This document shows positions 11,955 through 25,015 of a stretch of 64,000 bases of DNA, piece by piece (position 1 is the first letter of the stretch; every line of letters begins with the position of its first letter). The notes beneath the pieces are model-generated. The model was given only the letters and a program-made list of their open reading frames with translations, did not search any database and was not told the DNA's origin. The stretch is from positions 1,958,445 to 2,022,444 of the forward strand of contig NC_134015.1 of assembly GCF_040712315.1 (NCBI RefSeq), in the 5' to 3' direction. Both the position numbers and the translations under genes were made by a program. Source of the stretch: Castanea sativa. Its lineage: Eukaryota; Streptophyta; Magnoliopsida; Fagales; Fagaceae.

Positions 11955-12069
11955 ACTAAAATAAATAAAATAAACTTTATTTATTTTATACCATTGTTCT
12001 TTTTCTTTTTCTTTGTCCATCATCATGGAACCCAAAGAAAATTAAAGACACATGAACCCAATTTGACAC

Positions 12070-12340
12070 TTAGTGAGTGTTTGGGTAGTGTTTTGCGGCC
12101 ACGTTTTGTGCGTTTGGCTGAAAATTACTTGTGTCCCACGTTACTGTTCATAAACCCCACAAAAAGATGAAAAACGCAAATGAATTATTTTGTACTATTC
12201 ACATTACTATTTAGCTAAAGCTACAGTACTTTCAACCCAAAAAATCAGCTAGCTTATAAATTATTTTGCCACAGTATTTTCAGCAATAAGTTTTCAGTTT
12301 TCAGTTTTCAGCAAAATAAGCGGTATCCAAACAGATCTTT
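12070..12340. mobile_element. MITE-like element, GTGTTTGGGTAGTG to TATCCAAACAG ends
   Basis: A non-coding block with TTTGG near the left end and CCAAA near the right end, and internal GTACTATTCAC and TTTTCAGTTTTCAG runs. The right end shares TTTCAGCAAAATAAGCG with the block at 3265-3465. It fits a non-autonomous hAT-like element, but the terminal repeats are short and I could not confirm an 8-bp duplication. Confidence 0.45.
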
Positions 12341-12540
12341 ACTAATAATGAAAATTCATCAAATTTTGTCCGAAATTGATGGCCACATTTTCAAAATAGG
12401 CATTAGAAAGTGCAGGATCATTTTAGGCTTTTGGTGGGCCTAATGTTTTTCTGGTGGGAGATTTTAAACAATTTCTATTGATTGTGGAAAAATGATTGTT
12501 AGGCTTGTTTCACAAATTATAGCCTTAAGCAATTATGGCC

Positions 12541-12660
12541 ATTTGGATTAGGGTGGGAGAGAGGGGGAGTAGAGGGCAGTAGAGTAGAGTTTGCTGAAAA
12601 AAGACTAATTTTGGAGAAACTTTACTTAGTCCCCCTCCCTCCTTCTTAATCCAAACATAC
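12541..12660. mobile_element. Foldback MITE, AGTAGAG family, copy 1
   Basis: A short element whose ends pair (TTTGGATTAGGG against TTAATCCAAA) and whose centre has a purine-rich arm (GGGGGAGTAGAG) facing a pyrimidine-rich arm (CCCCCTCCCTCC). The same family is at 15791-15885 and 33566-33707. Confidence 0.7.
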
Positions 12661-12839
12661 CATTAGATATTGTCTTGAATAGTTGTGGACTTTAAAATTT
12701 AAGTTTTGGTGGACCAAATTTAAGTTTACTTGGTCCAATAATAGGTTGGATTGGGCCTAGCACATTAGGGAATGTTTTTACAAAGACATAGGAAAATGGA
12801 AATTAATTTTTCTATATGTCCAGGTTATACACTTGCCTT

Positions 12840-13483
12840 GAACTATAGCAAAACCAATACCAATTAATTAGTGGAAAAGACAAAAGCACCATAATTTTAG
12901 CTCCATGTTCATCCACTATCTTAAGATTAAGGGCAAATTATGATTAATAAAGTCTATGTGGTATATCATCAGTTCACACTATGGTTATTAAGATCAAAGT
13001 CCTACAAGGATTGGTGAGATGGTCATATGGATCAGATTGTAGATTAAATCGAGAATCATAGGATTCTACTTCACGTTATTAAAAAAAAAAAAAGTGTAAA
13101 ATCACCGATAATATATAATATGGAAAAATGTGATATCCCTAACCTTACTCAAAAGCAAAATCAACAATAATTAGTGAAAAGGAAAAAGCACCATAATTGT
13201 ATTGTAGGCCAGAAAAAGAAAAAAAGTTTCAAATGTATCCCACGTTATTTCCTGCAATCCACTACCTCAAGTCTAAGGGATTTAGATTAGGTGTTGTACC
13301 ATGCAATTGCAAATTAAAGATTGAGATTAAAAATTTCAAAAGTCACTTTTAGTCTTAGCTCTTGAAAAAAAAAATATAACCTTTAATTTTTCACAAGTTT
13401 ACTTTTACACTTATTTTTATAACTTCTCTCTCACAACTTAGGGTGAATCAGGGTGTTGTCTACTCTAGTCAATGAAGTATATG
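12840..13483. repeat. NLR-flank repeat, duplicate of 15355-16105
   Basis: Collinear with 15355-16105 over about 650 bases, with shared blocks CCAATTAATTAGTGGAAAAG, GGGCAAATTATGATTAATA and GTGGTATATCATCA. Shorter homologues are at 1089-1480, 4676-5010 and 46630-46960. There is no coding content. The copy is cut at 13483 by the GT-rich element. Confidence 0.8.
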
Positions 13484-14165
13484 TAGATTTGATGGGTGGG
13501 TTCGGCAGTGGATGTGTTCAGATGGTGATGAGCAGATCGGTTGGGTTCTAGGTGCAAATCGATTGGGTTCAAGTGGTGGGTGGGCAAGCCTGTGGGTGGG
13601 TCGGCGGTGGGTGGGTGCGAATTTGGTTGTGTTTTTTGTTTTTGCTTTTGTTTTTCTGTGGTGGTGGATTTGGTGTTCTGCTGTGGTGATTCTGGTGTGA
13701 GACGGTGGTGGGGTGGGATGTGGGGTGTTGATGGGTGAGTGGGTCGGCGGTGATTGGTTAGCCGCGGCAGTGGGTGGGTCGGCCTCGCCGTGGAGTTAAA
13801 CTCTTTTCTCTCATTTCTCTTTGTATATTGGCGGTTAATGGATTTTTGTTGGTGGTGGCAGGTTGTACCTATGGGTATGGTGGTGGTGGCAGGTTGTGCT
13901 TGGGTATGGTGGTGGTGGTGGCGGGCTGTATTGGGTATAGTGGTGGTTTTGTCACTGGTTGTAAGAGGTTTTTATTTTGTATTTTTTATATTTATGGTTT
14001 TTTAATGTTTTTTTAATGTTAGTATATATTATTTTAATGTATAGAATTAAAAAATAGAAGATGTGATAAATGATGAATGGTAAAATGGCTATGTTAAAAT
14101 AGTAAAATAAACTTTTAATGTGTCAAAATGAGATTTTTTATGAGAGAGTTGATGAGAATGCTCTA
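13484..14165. mobile_element. GT-rich insertion with variable G-rich minisatellite
   Basis: This block interrupts a repeat whose sister copy near 16092 is continuous, so it is probably an insertion. The left 500 bases are strongly G/T-biased on the plus strand, with repeated GGTGGGT, GGTCGGCGG and GGTGGTGGTGG words. The right 150 bases end in ATGAGAATGCTCT, whose inverse AGAGCATTCTTATCA occurs near 42995 beside the C/A-rich block at 43600-43975. Valine- and glycine-rich open frames here only reflect base composition. I infer one non-autonomous family with a hypervariable interior. Confidence 0.5.
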
Positions 14166-14335
14166 ATTATGAAAATCATTAAACTCAAAAGCCCCACCTA
14201 ACCAAGAAGTGCAAAAGCAAAAGTACCCATTAGCAGTGAGCAAAGCATCCATTGCCCCTTGGAATCCACAATCTCAAAAGCCTAAGGGCCTACTCTGGCC
14301 TATAAAGCCCACGCGGTGCAACGAAGAGCAAAATC
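14165..14335. repeat. Relic of NLR promoter-proximal flank
   Basis: Matches the sequence upstream of the intact NLR at about 30535-30670 (blocks CAAAGCATCCATTGCCC, TTGGAATCCACA and CTCAAAAGCCTAAGGGCCTA) but no NLR coding sequence is adjacent. Related pieces are near 49910-49990 and, inverted, near 42920-42985. Confidence 0.75.
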
Positions 14336-15354
14336 CATATGCCCATGGAGGAGGCTGTAATACGAAATGCAATAAAAAAAAAAAAAAAAAAAAGAATTGC
14401 CCAAAAAAATAAATGTACCTCCAGCTATATGTGTTTAAGTGTTTTAGAGTTAATTATTTCTATAAAAAAAAGAAAGAAGTGTTTTAGAGTTATCTAGAAA
14501 TTGTTATTCACAAATAAAATCTTTAAGACATGAGTTTTTACCTATCACTTAAATGTGGGACACATAAATCTTATTAAAATCTTAAATATGAGTTGTCAAA
14601 ATAATTAAAAGATTAAAGAGGGATATAAAGCCATGGGAGAGATAGTGAAAATAAGTATAAAAGAGCGGAAACAAGGATTCGTTGGGAGTGCTCATATAAT
14701 AATTTGGCTTGAAAAAAAATTATAACATATCAGTTTTTTATTTTTATTTTTCATTACAACATATCACTGCAACATTTACAAAAAAATATTATAAAAAATT
14801 GTTTTACTATACTTACATTATTTAATAGCAATGTACTCAAAGAACAAACATAATTAAAATCCATTATGTAATGACCTCTAGACCTTGCGATTTTCAGGTG
14901 CACTTAGATCAGTTAATGACCATAACGAAATTGTTAAATCGTATGAATTTTCAGTTGTATATAACAATTTGTATGGTTGCTGCCATTTAAGTGAAAAATA
15001 AATGATTAAACTAAGCTGCTCCATGATAATAGAAATTAGAAACTAGAGCCCGAGCCATACATTAAAATGGAAATTTTGATTTATAACACAACAAAAAGAG
15101 TAAATGGTTGATTAAAGAAAGGTTTAGAACCTTCTTTGCTGAGAAAATCATCTACTTATTTAGAAGGAAGTATATAAGCAAATAGTAAAGTAATAAGTTG
15201 AACAAAAAAAAAAAAAATCCCAAGCCTCCACTTCAAGCAGGAAAATATAGGAGTCAATAAAACCATAACAACAAGTCTAGGGTCACAATATTTTCACAAC
15301 TAGTGGACCTTATGAACATGATGTTACTTTGATCATATGAAAAAAATTGGTATC
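14336..15354. repeat. AT-rich spacer with a duplicate of 18090-18250
   Basis: About 14930-15110 matches 18090-18250 (blocks CCATTTAAGTGAAAAATAAA and CTGCTCCATGAT). The remainder is AT-rich with poly-A runs near 14371 and 15200 and no visible gene. Confidence 0.6.
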
Positions 15355-16105
15355 CCTATTGTTACTCAGAAAACAAAACTAACACCAATTAATTAGTGGA
15401 AAAGGCAGAAGCACCATAATTGTAACCCCACATTCATCCACTATCTTAAGCTTAAGGGCAAATTATGATTAATAGAGTCTATGTGGTATATCATCACTTC
15501 ACACCATGGTTATTAAGATCAAAGTCCTACATAGGATTGGTGAGTTGGTCATATGGATTAGATTGTAGATTGAATCGAGAATCATAAGATTCTACTTCAC
15601 ATTATTAAAAAAAATGTAAAATCAATGATAATAATATGAAAAAAGTGGTATCCCTAACCTTACTCAAAAGCAAAATCAACACCAATTAGTGGAAAAGGCA
15701 GAAGTACCATAATTGTAGCCCAGAAAAAGAAAAAGGTTTCAAATGTATCCCTATGTTATTCCTTGTAATCCACTACCTCAAGTTTAATAGCTTGTTTGGA
15801 TGGAAGAGAGAAGGAGGTGGAGTAGAGTAGAATTGGCTAAATCTACTCTACTCCCCCTCCCTCCCCCTTAATCCAAACGAACTATTAGGGATTGAGATCA
15901 GATGCTGAACCATGCAATTGCAAATTAAAGATTGAGATTGAAAGTTTCAAAAGCCACTTTTAATCTTAGCCTTTAAATAAAAAATAATTTAACCTTTAAT
16001 TTTTCACAATTTTACTTTTACACTTATTATTTTAACTTTTCTCTCACAACTTAAGTGAATTGCGCGGTGCTGCGTACTCTAGTCAATAATGAAGTATGTG
16101 TGTTA
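15355..16105. repeat. NLR-flank repeat, duplicate of 12840-13483
   Basis: Same order and orientation as the partner copy. It differs by carrying the foldback MITE at 15791-15885, which the partner lacks at the corresponding place near 13275. It continues to 16160 into the GGGACAACTTGTGGTGGGTA block also found near 2800. Confidence 0.8.
15791..15885. mobile_element. Foldback MITE, AGTAGAG family, copy 2
   Basis: TTGTTTGGATGGAAG pairs with CTTAATCCAAACGAAC at the other end, and internal AGTAGAGTAGA pairs with TCTACTCTACT. It is present in this duplicate and absent from the sister copy near 13275, which shows transposition after the duplication or precise loss from the other copy. Confidence 0.75.
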
Positions 16106-16259
16106 TATTCCTGATTGGCTGTGTTACTTAAGGGACAACTTGTGGTGGGTATTTGCGGCCAATTGCGATCTTGCATGCTAATTGGAAGATCCTTACCACT
16201 AATCTTTAGTAGCTTAACAAAATTACAAAAGAAAAACCCACCTAATTAACCAATGAGTC

Positions 16260-17560
16260 AAAGAGTTTATTGAAAAGGCAAGAGCACCATATATAATATA
16301 AACTTTAGATTATATATCTTCTTTCTGCGCAGATCAACTTTAGATTTCATCCTGGTATCAATTAATTGTACGTGTATTAGTGTTAGCGTGTTTCACACCT
16401 AAGATCATTCCCACTCCTATAGAGGCAATACTATAAATTTCCTAAACAAAATCATATTAAAATTTACAAGCAGCCTGCCCAATATTTATTCACTAGTTCT
16501 ATATGAATTTTTTCATACCAAAACCAGATTTAGAGCATAAACAATATCTTACAACCCCATCTGTTTGATAATATAACCAAATGTGCTCATTGATGACATG
16601 CAATACAAGAAATTAAATTGTGATTAAGAGGAATTTCACTTGGAGAGTGAAATTGCAATTGACAATACAAGAAAAATGAAACGGTTGGTAAACATTGTAA
16701 TATCTTATAATGACAACTACACTTTCGAATCTTGTTCACCTCAGTTGAGCTTCTACTGTAGACTTATCATGGCTTATTTCACTCAATGACTTACTTTTTA
16801 GTCGGGTTAAGGAAACCCCAATTAAATTATTTGAGCTATATATTATTTGCTTCTTTATGCTTTGTTACGAGAGAGAGCTTGTAGCAATTAGCACATATAT
16901 AGCAACTCACACGTACGTTTGTTATATGAAATATGGTACTTGGTTTTTGTTTTTTTCTTTAGTAGTTTCTTTCTATTTCTTTGCTCATATTAACGAATAG
17001 TTGTTGAATTTGTGCTGCTACTGAGAAAGTTTAATTTCTGCTACTAGCTTTATTTAGTCAACCAAATCCACGCGGTTCATAATTTTATCTGCAGAACTAG
17101 TCATTTAGGCTTTTTGATTATTTGATTACATTTACTGGTCCACGCAAAAGTGCAACATATGTGAACAACATAAAATTTATAAACAACCTGCTTCTAACAC
17201 AAAGGAGATAGAATGAGATTTTAACACAATGGAGAAACATTTGGACCCAATAAAACCATTAAAATCTTGTGGTTAACGAAAATTTGGGATTTTTGTTTTT
17301 ATTCACAGTATCTTACAAATTCTCTCCCATTATTCCATTATTAATAGGAAATACTCTCTCTTTTCGGCCCTAAACTTGTATATAAATGACTAATAGAGAT
17401 TGAATTTAAACCTATTATCCTCATTTGAAAAAGTCATCACCTCTTTATAAAGTTTATAGAGAGATTAGCCCAGATCCATGCATTGGATATTAACACATAA
17501 AGAGTGCAGATTGTAAATAGAAGATTGGATCAGTTACTTGTAACTTATAATAAGTAATAA
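16260..17560. repeat. Duplicate of the intact NLR's upstream flank
   Basis: 16265-16500 and 17205-17560 are collinear with 30978-31225 and 31265-31600 (blocks TAATATAAACTTTAGATTAT, GTTAGCGTGTTTCACAC and AAGCAGCCTGCCCAAT). Between them this copy has about 700 extra bases, including an NLR-leader-like piece near 16640-16680 and a fragment near 17090-17200 that matches the start of the gene-X blocks (8835 and 19290). No complete gene is present. Confidence 0.7.
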
Positions 17561-19190
17561 CACATAATATCTTTTAGATCAAATTACTTGTTCCACCTTC
17601 TAAAAAAAAAAAAAATTACTAGTTCCAAACATCTCATTCGCAAACCATAATTATAAAAAAATATATCATAATGAAATTGTTAAATTGCATGAATTTTTAG
17701 TTATAAAATTAAATTTTGTAAGGACGTGATGTAAAATCCATGTTTTATCCCTCCAATTCCAACATGCCACATCATCTTATCACATATTTAAGAATAAACA
17801 CAACCACACCCAATCAATTCTAATACTGATATATAAATCCAACCAAATTGAGAATTTATTGAAATTTTATTAGGTATGGTAGGATGTATTGAATTTTAAA
17901 TAAAATGCTGCTGTGGCAATCACTTATTAGATGGTATAAAACATGAGTTTTACACTACACCCAAATAATTCAGATTTTTTTTAGAGATAATTACAACATA
18001 CTGTTAACCCCACAGCTCGAATTCTTTCTTCCCTAAACCCCCAAATACTTTGTGCCAATTCAGCTACAACGCCTTTGGTCAAATTCAGACTCTTCGGTTA
18101 TATATAACAAATAACAATTTGCGTGGTTGCTACTTGCTACCATTTAAGTGAAAAATAAATTATTAGACCAAGCTGCTCCATGATGATAGAAACTAGATCC
18201 GGAGCCACACATGAAAATGGAAATTTTGATTGATAACACAACAGACTAAAGAGTGTGATTTGAAAATTCAAACTTCAGGGTGTATCTTGCACTTTAGTTT
18301 TTTTTTTAATAACAAATTGACTGCGTCTCCTATCCAAAAAAGAGAAAAAAAGCAAATTGACTGCGTCAATGAATCTATTCTTGATAGGCTGTGTTACTAG
18401 TTATCTAATTAGGGATTCCAAACAATTGAATGCATTATTTGGGAACAACCTTTGGTGGGTTTAATTTACATCGAATTGAGTTCGTGCATGTTAGCTATAA
18501 TGTTAACGGAAAAGATTGTTGCCACTTAGAAAATTGGAATTGGAATTGGAATTGGAGTAGGCATAACTAAAGCAAACCCACCAAATCAATGAGTGAAAAG
18601 AAAAAGAAAAAGTAAAAGGCATATTTTAAAGGCCAAAGCACTGGATACTGGTGATTGAAAAGAAAAGGCAATAGCACCATATAAAGGTCATTGAAAAAGC
18701 TAAAGCATATATCAACTTTATCCAATTTTTAATTTCTTTTTCTTTGTCCTCCATGATATGAGCCCCTGGAAAAAGACATTTGAACCCAATTTGCCGCTTA
18801 CTAATGGAAAATCATTAAACTCTTTTCTGAAATTAATGGCTACATATGTTTCACTTCATTTTTCAAAAGATTGTTTGAATGATTGTGGAACTTAGATTTG
18901 GATTTTTATGGTGGACCAAAACTTAGTTAATCTGATAGTATGTTAGAATTGGCCCAATAAATTAAGGAACGTTTGGATAGGGACCTAGGAAATGTAGCGT
19001 TGAAATTACTGTTTCCGTATGACCGGGACATACATACAACCACCTAACTAGAAACCTTATGAAATCAAAATCATTTTCTTTGAACAGGCACCATCTCTAG
19101 GGAAATGATGTTACACCAATCTGGTTCTCATTCCCCAAATCTCTAGGGCATAAATGAAAAAAAGAGTTTACTACTGCTAATGAAAAAGAA
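17561..19190. repeat. Mixed NLR-flank fragments, no gene
   Basis: Holds a partner of the 14.9 kb duplicate (18090-18250), a fragment resembling an NLR leader end near 18355-18390, and the TTCTTTTTCTTTGTCC to GAACCCAATTTG block near 18735-18800 that also lies upstream of the intact NLR. A short run of ATTGGA repeats is at 18531-18556. No open coding segment is convincing. Confidence 0.55.
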
Positions 19191-22180
19191 GAAGAAGAAG
19201 TAACTGGTGTATAACAATTTAAAAATCAACTTCAAGGCATAAATCCCTTCATGAACCAAGCTAACAGGACCAACAGCAATTGAATATACATTAGCTGCAC
19301 TAGCCATTTAGGCTTCTTTGATTATTTGATTACTGGTCCACACAAAGTGCACACACGAACAATTTTAATATACAAATTGTTGACTTGACCTTTAGCAAAC
19401 TGGCTGATTTAAGAATATTAAGATTCTGGCGCGTCTTTCAGCTGCAATATTTTATGTTTGGTTGTTAATGATCATAAAGCTGAAATTTGAAAGAAATATC
19501 GGTTATACAAATAAAATTTTTCTCTTAACAAAAGCAATCTACGTACTTTTGAAATCACGTCCCTATAATGAAAAACTTGATAACCAGTCATTCACATTCA
19601 AACAACAAAAGAACATGGAAACAGGAATTTACAGATATAGATAAAGCCATTTGATTCCTATCCATATGTCACTGCTTGACATTGTTTCTTCTTGACATCC
19701 ATGATATGTTACATTCAGGATGCTGATTGGAGCCTCATCTATAAGCCTTTTTGTGCCCATGACTTCGTAAACAAGGACAATGCTTCGGGGAGGAGAGAAA
19801 CAGAGCTTTGTTGTTTTGATATATAGAACTTTTCTGTTCTGCATATGGAGCCTTTTCAATTAGCTATCTCGCACCAAAATGTAAGACATGGCTATATGAG
19901 GTGCATCACTGCTTAATGATTTTCACCAGCATAAGCTACACTTCTCCAATAAGTTTAGACTGCATAGGTTCAACAAAAATGGTCATAGCTTCAGGACATA
20001 GGGCAGAAAATACAAAAGCAAAGCTTGAGAAATAAAAAATTTCAACAGGTTTATTATGGAAAATCAAACGAAATATTTTACTTTCACATGAAAATGATTC
20101 TATCAATTAAAAATATTCAGCAAACTTCTCTTCTATTTCCTTATTATAGTCTAAAGCTCAAACCCATCGCAAGATCAATATGGTGTTTTGATTTCCCACC
20201 CACAAATTCTAGCAAATTCTCAATTAGTACACCACCACACTGAATATCGTAGTAAATTTCTGTGTGTGCTGGACATAACCATTATTGCACTGTAGCATTA
20301 TATTTAATTGATGCCAGAGGTTTAGCAAAATTCCAAACAGTGCGTGACTGAGATAAAATCAGCAATTGAAAAACAACAATATGGAAAATGTAAGCTTTGA
20401 CCAGACCTCTTAATCCCCAGTAACTTCCAATTTGTTGACTATGATTTAAAACTTAGATAAACACATGGTGGAATGATGTTGAGTTATTTTATTGGAATCA
20501 TATAGAACTACATAATGAGGATTACACTCACAAATATACCTCCTAGATAACTTAAAAAGGCTAAAAGAAAAGCACCTTAATTATGAGAAGTTAAAAAAAC
20601 AAAGGAAAGAAAAATGCAAACCTTCAGTGTAATAACCCTGATGTTGAGGAGAAAATAGATGACATTAAGGCCTCAATATATGAAATCTGAGGTCAAAAGA
20701 TGTTCATCGCTATAAAACTCAACACTGTAGCACACTACACCATTCTCCATGCTTATAACTTCAAACACTAGCTGGCTACTAGATTAATGAGCTTCTTCTG
20801 TGATCTGAATCATGAGTGACAACCATACCCAACAGATTAATGTAAAGAAAGCCATAAGAAACTAAATAGTTACATCCAGATAGAGAACCTATAAAGCCAG
20901 CAGAGGAATAATGAAGGAGAAATTCGAGAAAATTTGGTCATTGGAAATATTAGTTAGTAAAAAGGAAAAACTTACTTCCCTTGGCAGTTCAAAATCCATG
21001 ATCGCATCCCCAAGCACTCATTGAACATCCTTTCTCTGTCCTCAGAGGTCTATTGCAAAGCAAGGAATGTAATGATTAGAAGTAACAAGCATCATCAGAA
21101 GTAAAAGTTTGCAAAGAAGGCATAATTTTTTTAATGATTAGAATTATACTACTTTTAATCACAATGGACATCAATGTAATGATCTAAAGTGAATATATAT
21201 AGTAGACTAACCTTAATTTCAAGGAGCTATAACATGTTAACATGAATTTCAAAGTCTATGCAACAAACAAGGGATGAGCATCACGAGCAAATAAAGTAGT
21301 AGCCAGAATTTTTTTTTTTCACTAAATAAAAAAAGGTGATTACTAGGACAGACTCCAGAAGCGGAGTGCTAATTGCTACAGTAAACTGCACTACTATGCC
21401 TTGCAACTTATTTAACTCATAAGCAACATGAGGAGCATAAAAATAATAAAGAAAATATAAACCTAATTCCTACAACAAAACAGAGCTACCAAAGACTGTT
21501 CAAATGAGAAGCAGCAGTAAGCATGGATTTGACAATCAAACAGACAAAATGGAAGTTAAAGGAAAAATATACCATATAATATAATTGGGAGGCATCATCT
21601 TCCTTGATTTCCGTTGTGAGTGGTGGTGTGAAGATCATGTTCATTTCCTTCCTCAACTGAATTCTTGACGTCCCTGATGGGGTTTCATCTTTGAGATTGA
21701 TCTTATCTTCCTTGTCCATCAGAAATAATCTGCCCACAAGGTATATGTTAATCTGTTGGTTGAATGCTATTTGGAACAACTAGAAGACTTTGTCTAAGAT
21801 CTGAAAACATGAATGACAAACAGAAGAAAATTGTTTTGAGATTTAAACATTTACACTAGGAGATGAGCTAGATATGACATTGTCAATGGTTTTAGGAGTT
21901 GTAGCTGCAAAAGCTTTTGAGGGTACTCCCCTACACAGAAGAATACTGTTTAACACAAGTTTCAAACATATAAATTAGAATCTTCTAGCAAATTCTTCTT
22001 GATATCAAATAGTTCAGTCCTTTTAGGGAACTTAAAAACTCCAATTTTAAACCCATAAAAAAACAAAAAACAAAAAAAACCAATAAAATGGTAAACAAGT
22101 TACATTACCTCATAAACGACAAAAGCCGCTCTTGAGCTATGTCTACTGCCATTAAATAAAACTGAAGTAGATACAAATGA
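19190..22180 (-). pseudogene. Unrecognised multi-exon gene, decayed copy B
   Basis: Partner of the block at 8640-11330, on the same strand. The matching exon-like pieces are: about 21575-21780, reading LFQIAFNQQINI and INLKDETPSGTSRIQLRKEM; about 20980-21055, reading TSEDRERMFNECLGMRSW then ILNCQGK; about 20690-20810, reading ENGVVCYSVEFYSDEHL; and about 22110-22180, reading LQTAPVFLFDNFSF. Compared with copy A it has an extra insert at about 19385-19920 whose minus strand holds a short open segment (VYEVMGTKRLIDEAPISILN). Frames disagree at several junctions and exon 5 has an early stop, so I call it a pseudogene. Exon sequence is better kept than the introns, which suggests it coded until fairly recently. 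Family unknown. Confidence 0.5.
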
Positions 22181-23690
22181 AAAATTATCAAACAGAAATA
22201 CCGGAGCAGTTTGCAATGAAAAATTGTCTTAGAAAATATAAAATGCTCCAAGTTATAATTAATTGCTTCCAAACGAATCAATATGAGATTACATCCCAGC
22301 TTTAAGGCACATTCTTTCAATAGTTAGAAAAGATATCAGGGTAAGCTAAAGTGCTTCTGAAGGCTGATTAAACAGTGTTAAACAACCAATGAGAATTAAA
22401 TCAGATACCTTACATATTATATTTCAACTATTGCAAATTTTATGTTTAACCAATATCTTCATATTAGATTTTAACCACAGGCCAAATAAATCAGACTTGC
22501 ACTCTTGATATGGTTTCCTACATCTTGAAGGAAATAAACCAAACTGTGGAGGAAACTCCTGGAGTGAGACAGATATAAATAGGAAAGCAAAGAAGTTGCA
22601 ACAAACCAATAAAGAATTTGATTTACTACCAAGAATGTTGTTCTGTGATTGTTACTTGATCCAAAGAATATAAATTTACCTATAGGTGAATCAGAATTGA
22701 ACTGCCTAGAGCAAACAATAGTAAAATGGCTTCATTGCCTTCTTCTTCTTCTTTTTTCCTTGCACATATTGGTGACTAATTCAGGTATTTCCATTTTTGA
22801 ATGTCATTCCAAATTGGGCGACTAGCAATGGTAAAAAGAAAATCAAGCATTTATCATCTCATCCCCTCCATTCCTGGTGGAAACATCACACTCTTCCCCC
22901 TCTACCGTGACACGAAACTCTTCAATCACTGAGAAAAGAAATCCACAAACTTTTGCATTCATCAATCTCCTAAATGTATAACACTAAACCATGAAACTTA
23001 GCAAGCAAATTTCAAACCTAAAACATAAGGCCAGAAATTATATGAGTTGAAAATTGCTCAATTACCTAGCTCACCTTTCATCTACCACCATATAATATGG
23101 ATTGCACATGATATGTTCCATGATGCACATCCTAGTTTCCATTATGAAATGATAGTGGACCTGCTTCTGTGGCCCTTTCTCAAATGAGCATCCATGTGTG
23201 AAAATTTGATTCATCACAAAATGTACATCCCTAGATATTTGAATCAGATGTTTGGTTCAAATGAAGCCAAAAAGAATTAAATATTTAGCATGAGATTATG
23301 AAGAATGGACAAAATGATAAGGAAAAATAGACAAATGGTTAAGAAGAAAATATCAATATACCTCACAGCAAAGGAGTAAATGATCCATTTAACAAAGCCA
23401 AGGTATAAGTAGTTTCTTCTTCTTTCCTGCTAGTAACGGGCCTCCTGTACTTCACACTTTTTCATGTAATGAAATACTTCAGACTCTAAAACAAGAAATA
23501 AGCATATGATATTTCTTTATAACTTGATAAATAGCAATTACCTAACCCTATAACTTTCAGACTTGATAATTAACAAATTTATTTTAAAGCCTTGAGGGCC
23601 CCTCTCTTTCTTCTTAAGACTAGCGTTACATAGATTTCATTTCAAGTGTCACCAACTTATTAGATTGACTACAAAAGAAAGTGAACATGT
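22181..23690. other. Spacer, no gene recognised
   Basis: Lower repeat content than its neighbours. Two short minus-strand open segments (22105-22320 and 22424-22609) have no recognisable motif. A CTT run is at 22740-22752. I can assign no function. Confidence 0.4.
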
Positions 23691-25000
23691 CAAGTTAAAA
23701 TTTTAGTAACATTCATTCAGGTATTATGTTTTTTCTTTTCTTTTCTTTTCAAATAGAGAATTTTCCACACATTCACACATTCTAGTAAAGCTGCATATAG
23801 TGGGCATACCAGATTGAACCATTTGTGTCAGTGTCTTTGTGAGTTTGGCCAAAATCTTAAATTTAATTTGCCTAAGTTTTGATTATTATCTTTTTGAGGG
23901 AATTTTTGAGAGATGAGTAGGATAATTAATTGAAATTTTGGTTAAATAAAAGAAGATGATGAAGAAGAAGGTGTTACCCATTACTGGGTCAGAACTGCAA
24001 TGCCGAATCAAGCCGTTGCTGAACTTTGCTAACACACGCACAATTGCAAATACCTTTTCACCATCATCATCCAAAAATATGAACTTGTAGCTAAATTTAT
24101 GAACACTGAAAAGTTCTTGTCTTTTATACCAGGAAAAAAAATCTATAAGTTAATATCATAATATTTTTCTTGAAATTTATTTTTTGCTTGTAAATTGAAT
24201 AAACTCACAAACAAGGATTGTGAACAGACCATCACCTTTCAACCAGTGACACATTGGGGAACTAGAAAACTGCAACCATGCATTGCATAGGATCAGCCAA
24301 TAATATAAAACAAATGGTACCACATCAGCACTTCCAAATGCTCAAGCAGAGGAAATTAAGTAATTAACTAACATCATGAAAATGATAATGCCACAATCTT
24401 GATTGTCAATTCTATTCAAATTATAACGAATATTTTGAACTTTTCTAGACTCAAATCCATGGACAATGGGCCAAAAACTAGAGCTTGAAGTTTAACTGTG
24501 GAAAACATAAATTGGTATTCAGTAGGACAAAAGATAGTACTGCTTCAAAATTTACATGAGCTAAGAATTAACAATTACAGAAGTACATGTTTCAAAACGT
24601 TACGTTTAGCTTTACTGAAGTCTGATCAATGTGGACAAAACCTCAATCAATTAATAGAGTCACTTAACAAATTTATGGAGATTACACACAAAAGAGAATA
24701 TAGGATTGAACTGTTGGTGTCAGTGTCTTTGAGATTTTGGCCAAAATCTTATAAATTTAGCTACCAATTGTATTTCTTTGTTTTTTAGGGAATTTTTGAC
24801 AGATAAGTAGGATAATTAATTGATAGTTAGTTCTAATAAAAAAAGAAGACAAAGCAGAAGAAGAAGAGTTTGAAGAAGTTACCCATGAATGGATTAGACT
24901 TCTATCACTGAATCAAGCCAAGAATGAACTTTGCCCACACACATAAATCATCTTTCACCATTGTCATCCAAAAATATCTACTTGAAGCTAAAATCATGAA
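23690..25000 (-). pseudogene. Degenerate NLR 3'-end modules, two units
   Basis: Two related units, about 23730-24110 and 24700-25000, each contain a TGTCAGTGTCTTTG block, a GGATAATTAATTGA block, a GTTACCC donor-like site on the minus strand, and a relic of the KFSYKFIFLDDDGEKVFAI segment. The first unit keeps that segment open at 24000-24110, while the second has in-frame stops. They repeat the arrangement seen downstream of the intact NLR near 26.85-27.08 kb. Confidence 0.55.
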
Positions 25001-25015
25001 CCTAGATATACAAAA

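Noticed and set aside
13512..14016. Overlapping Trp/Val/Gly-rich frames, one with a possible membrane segment
   Set aside because: Base composition of the GT-rich repeat explains them; four overlapping frames are open at once, and the sister duplicate lacks the whole block.
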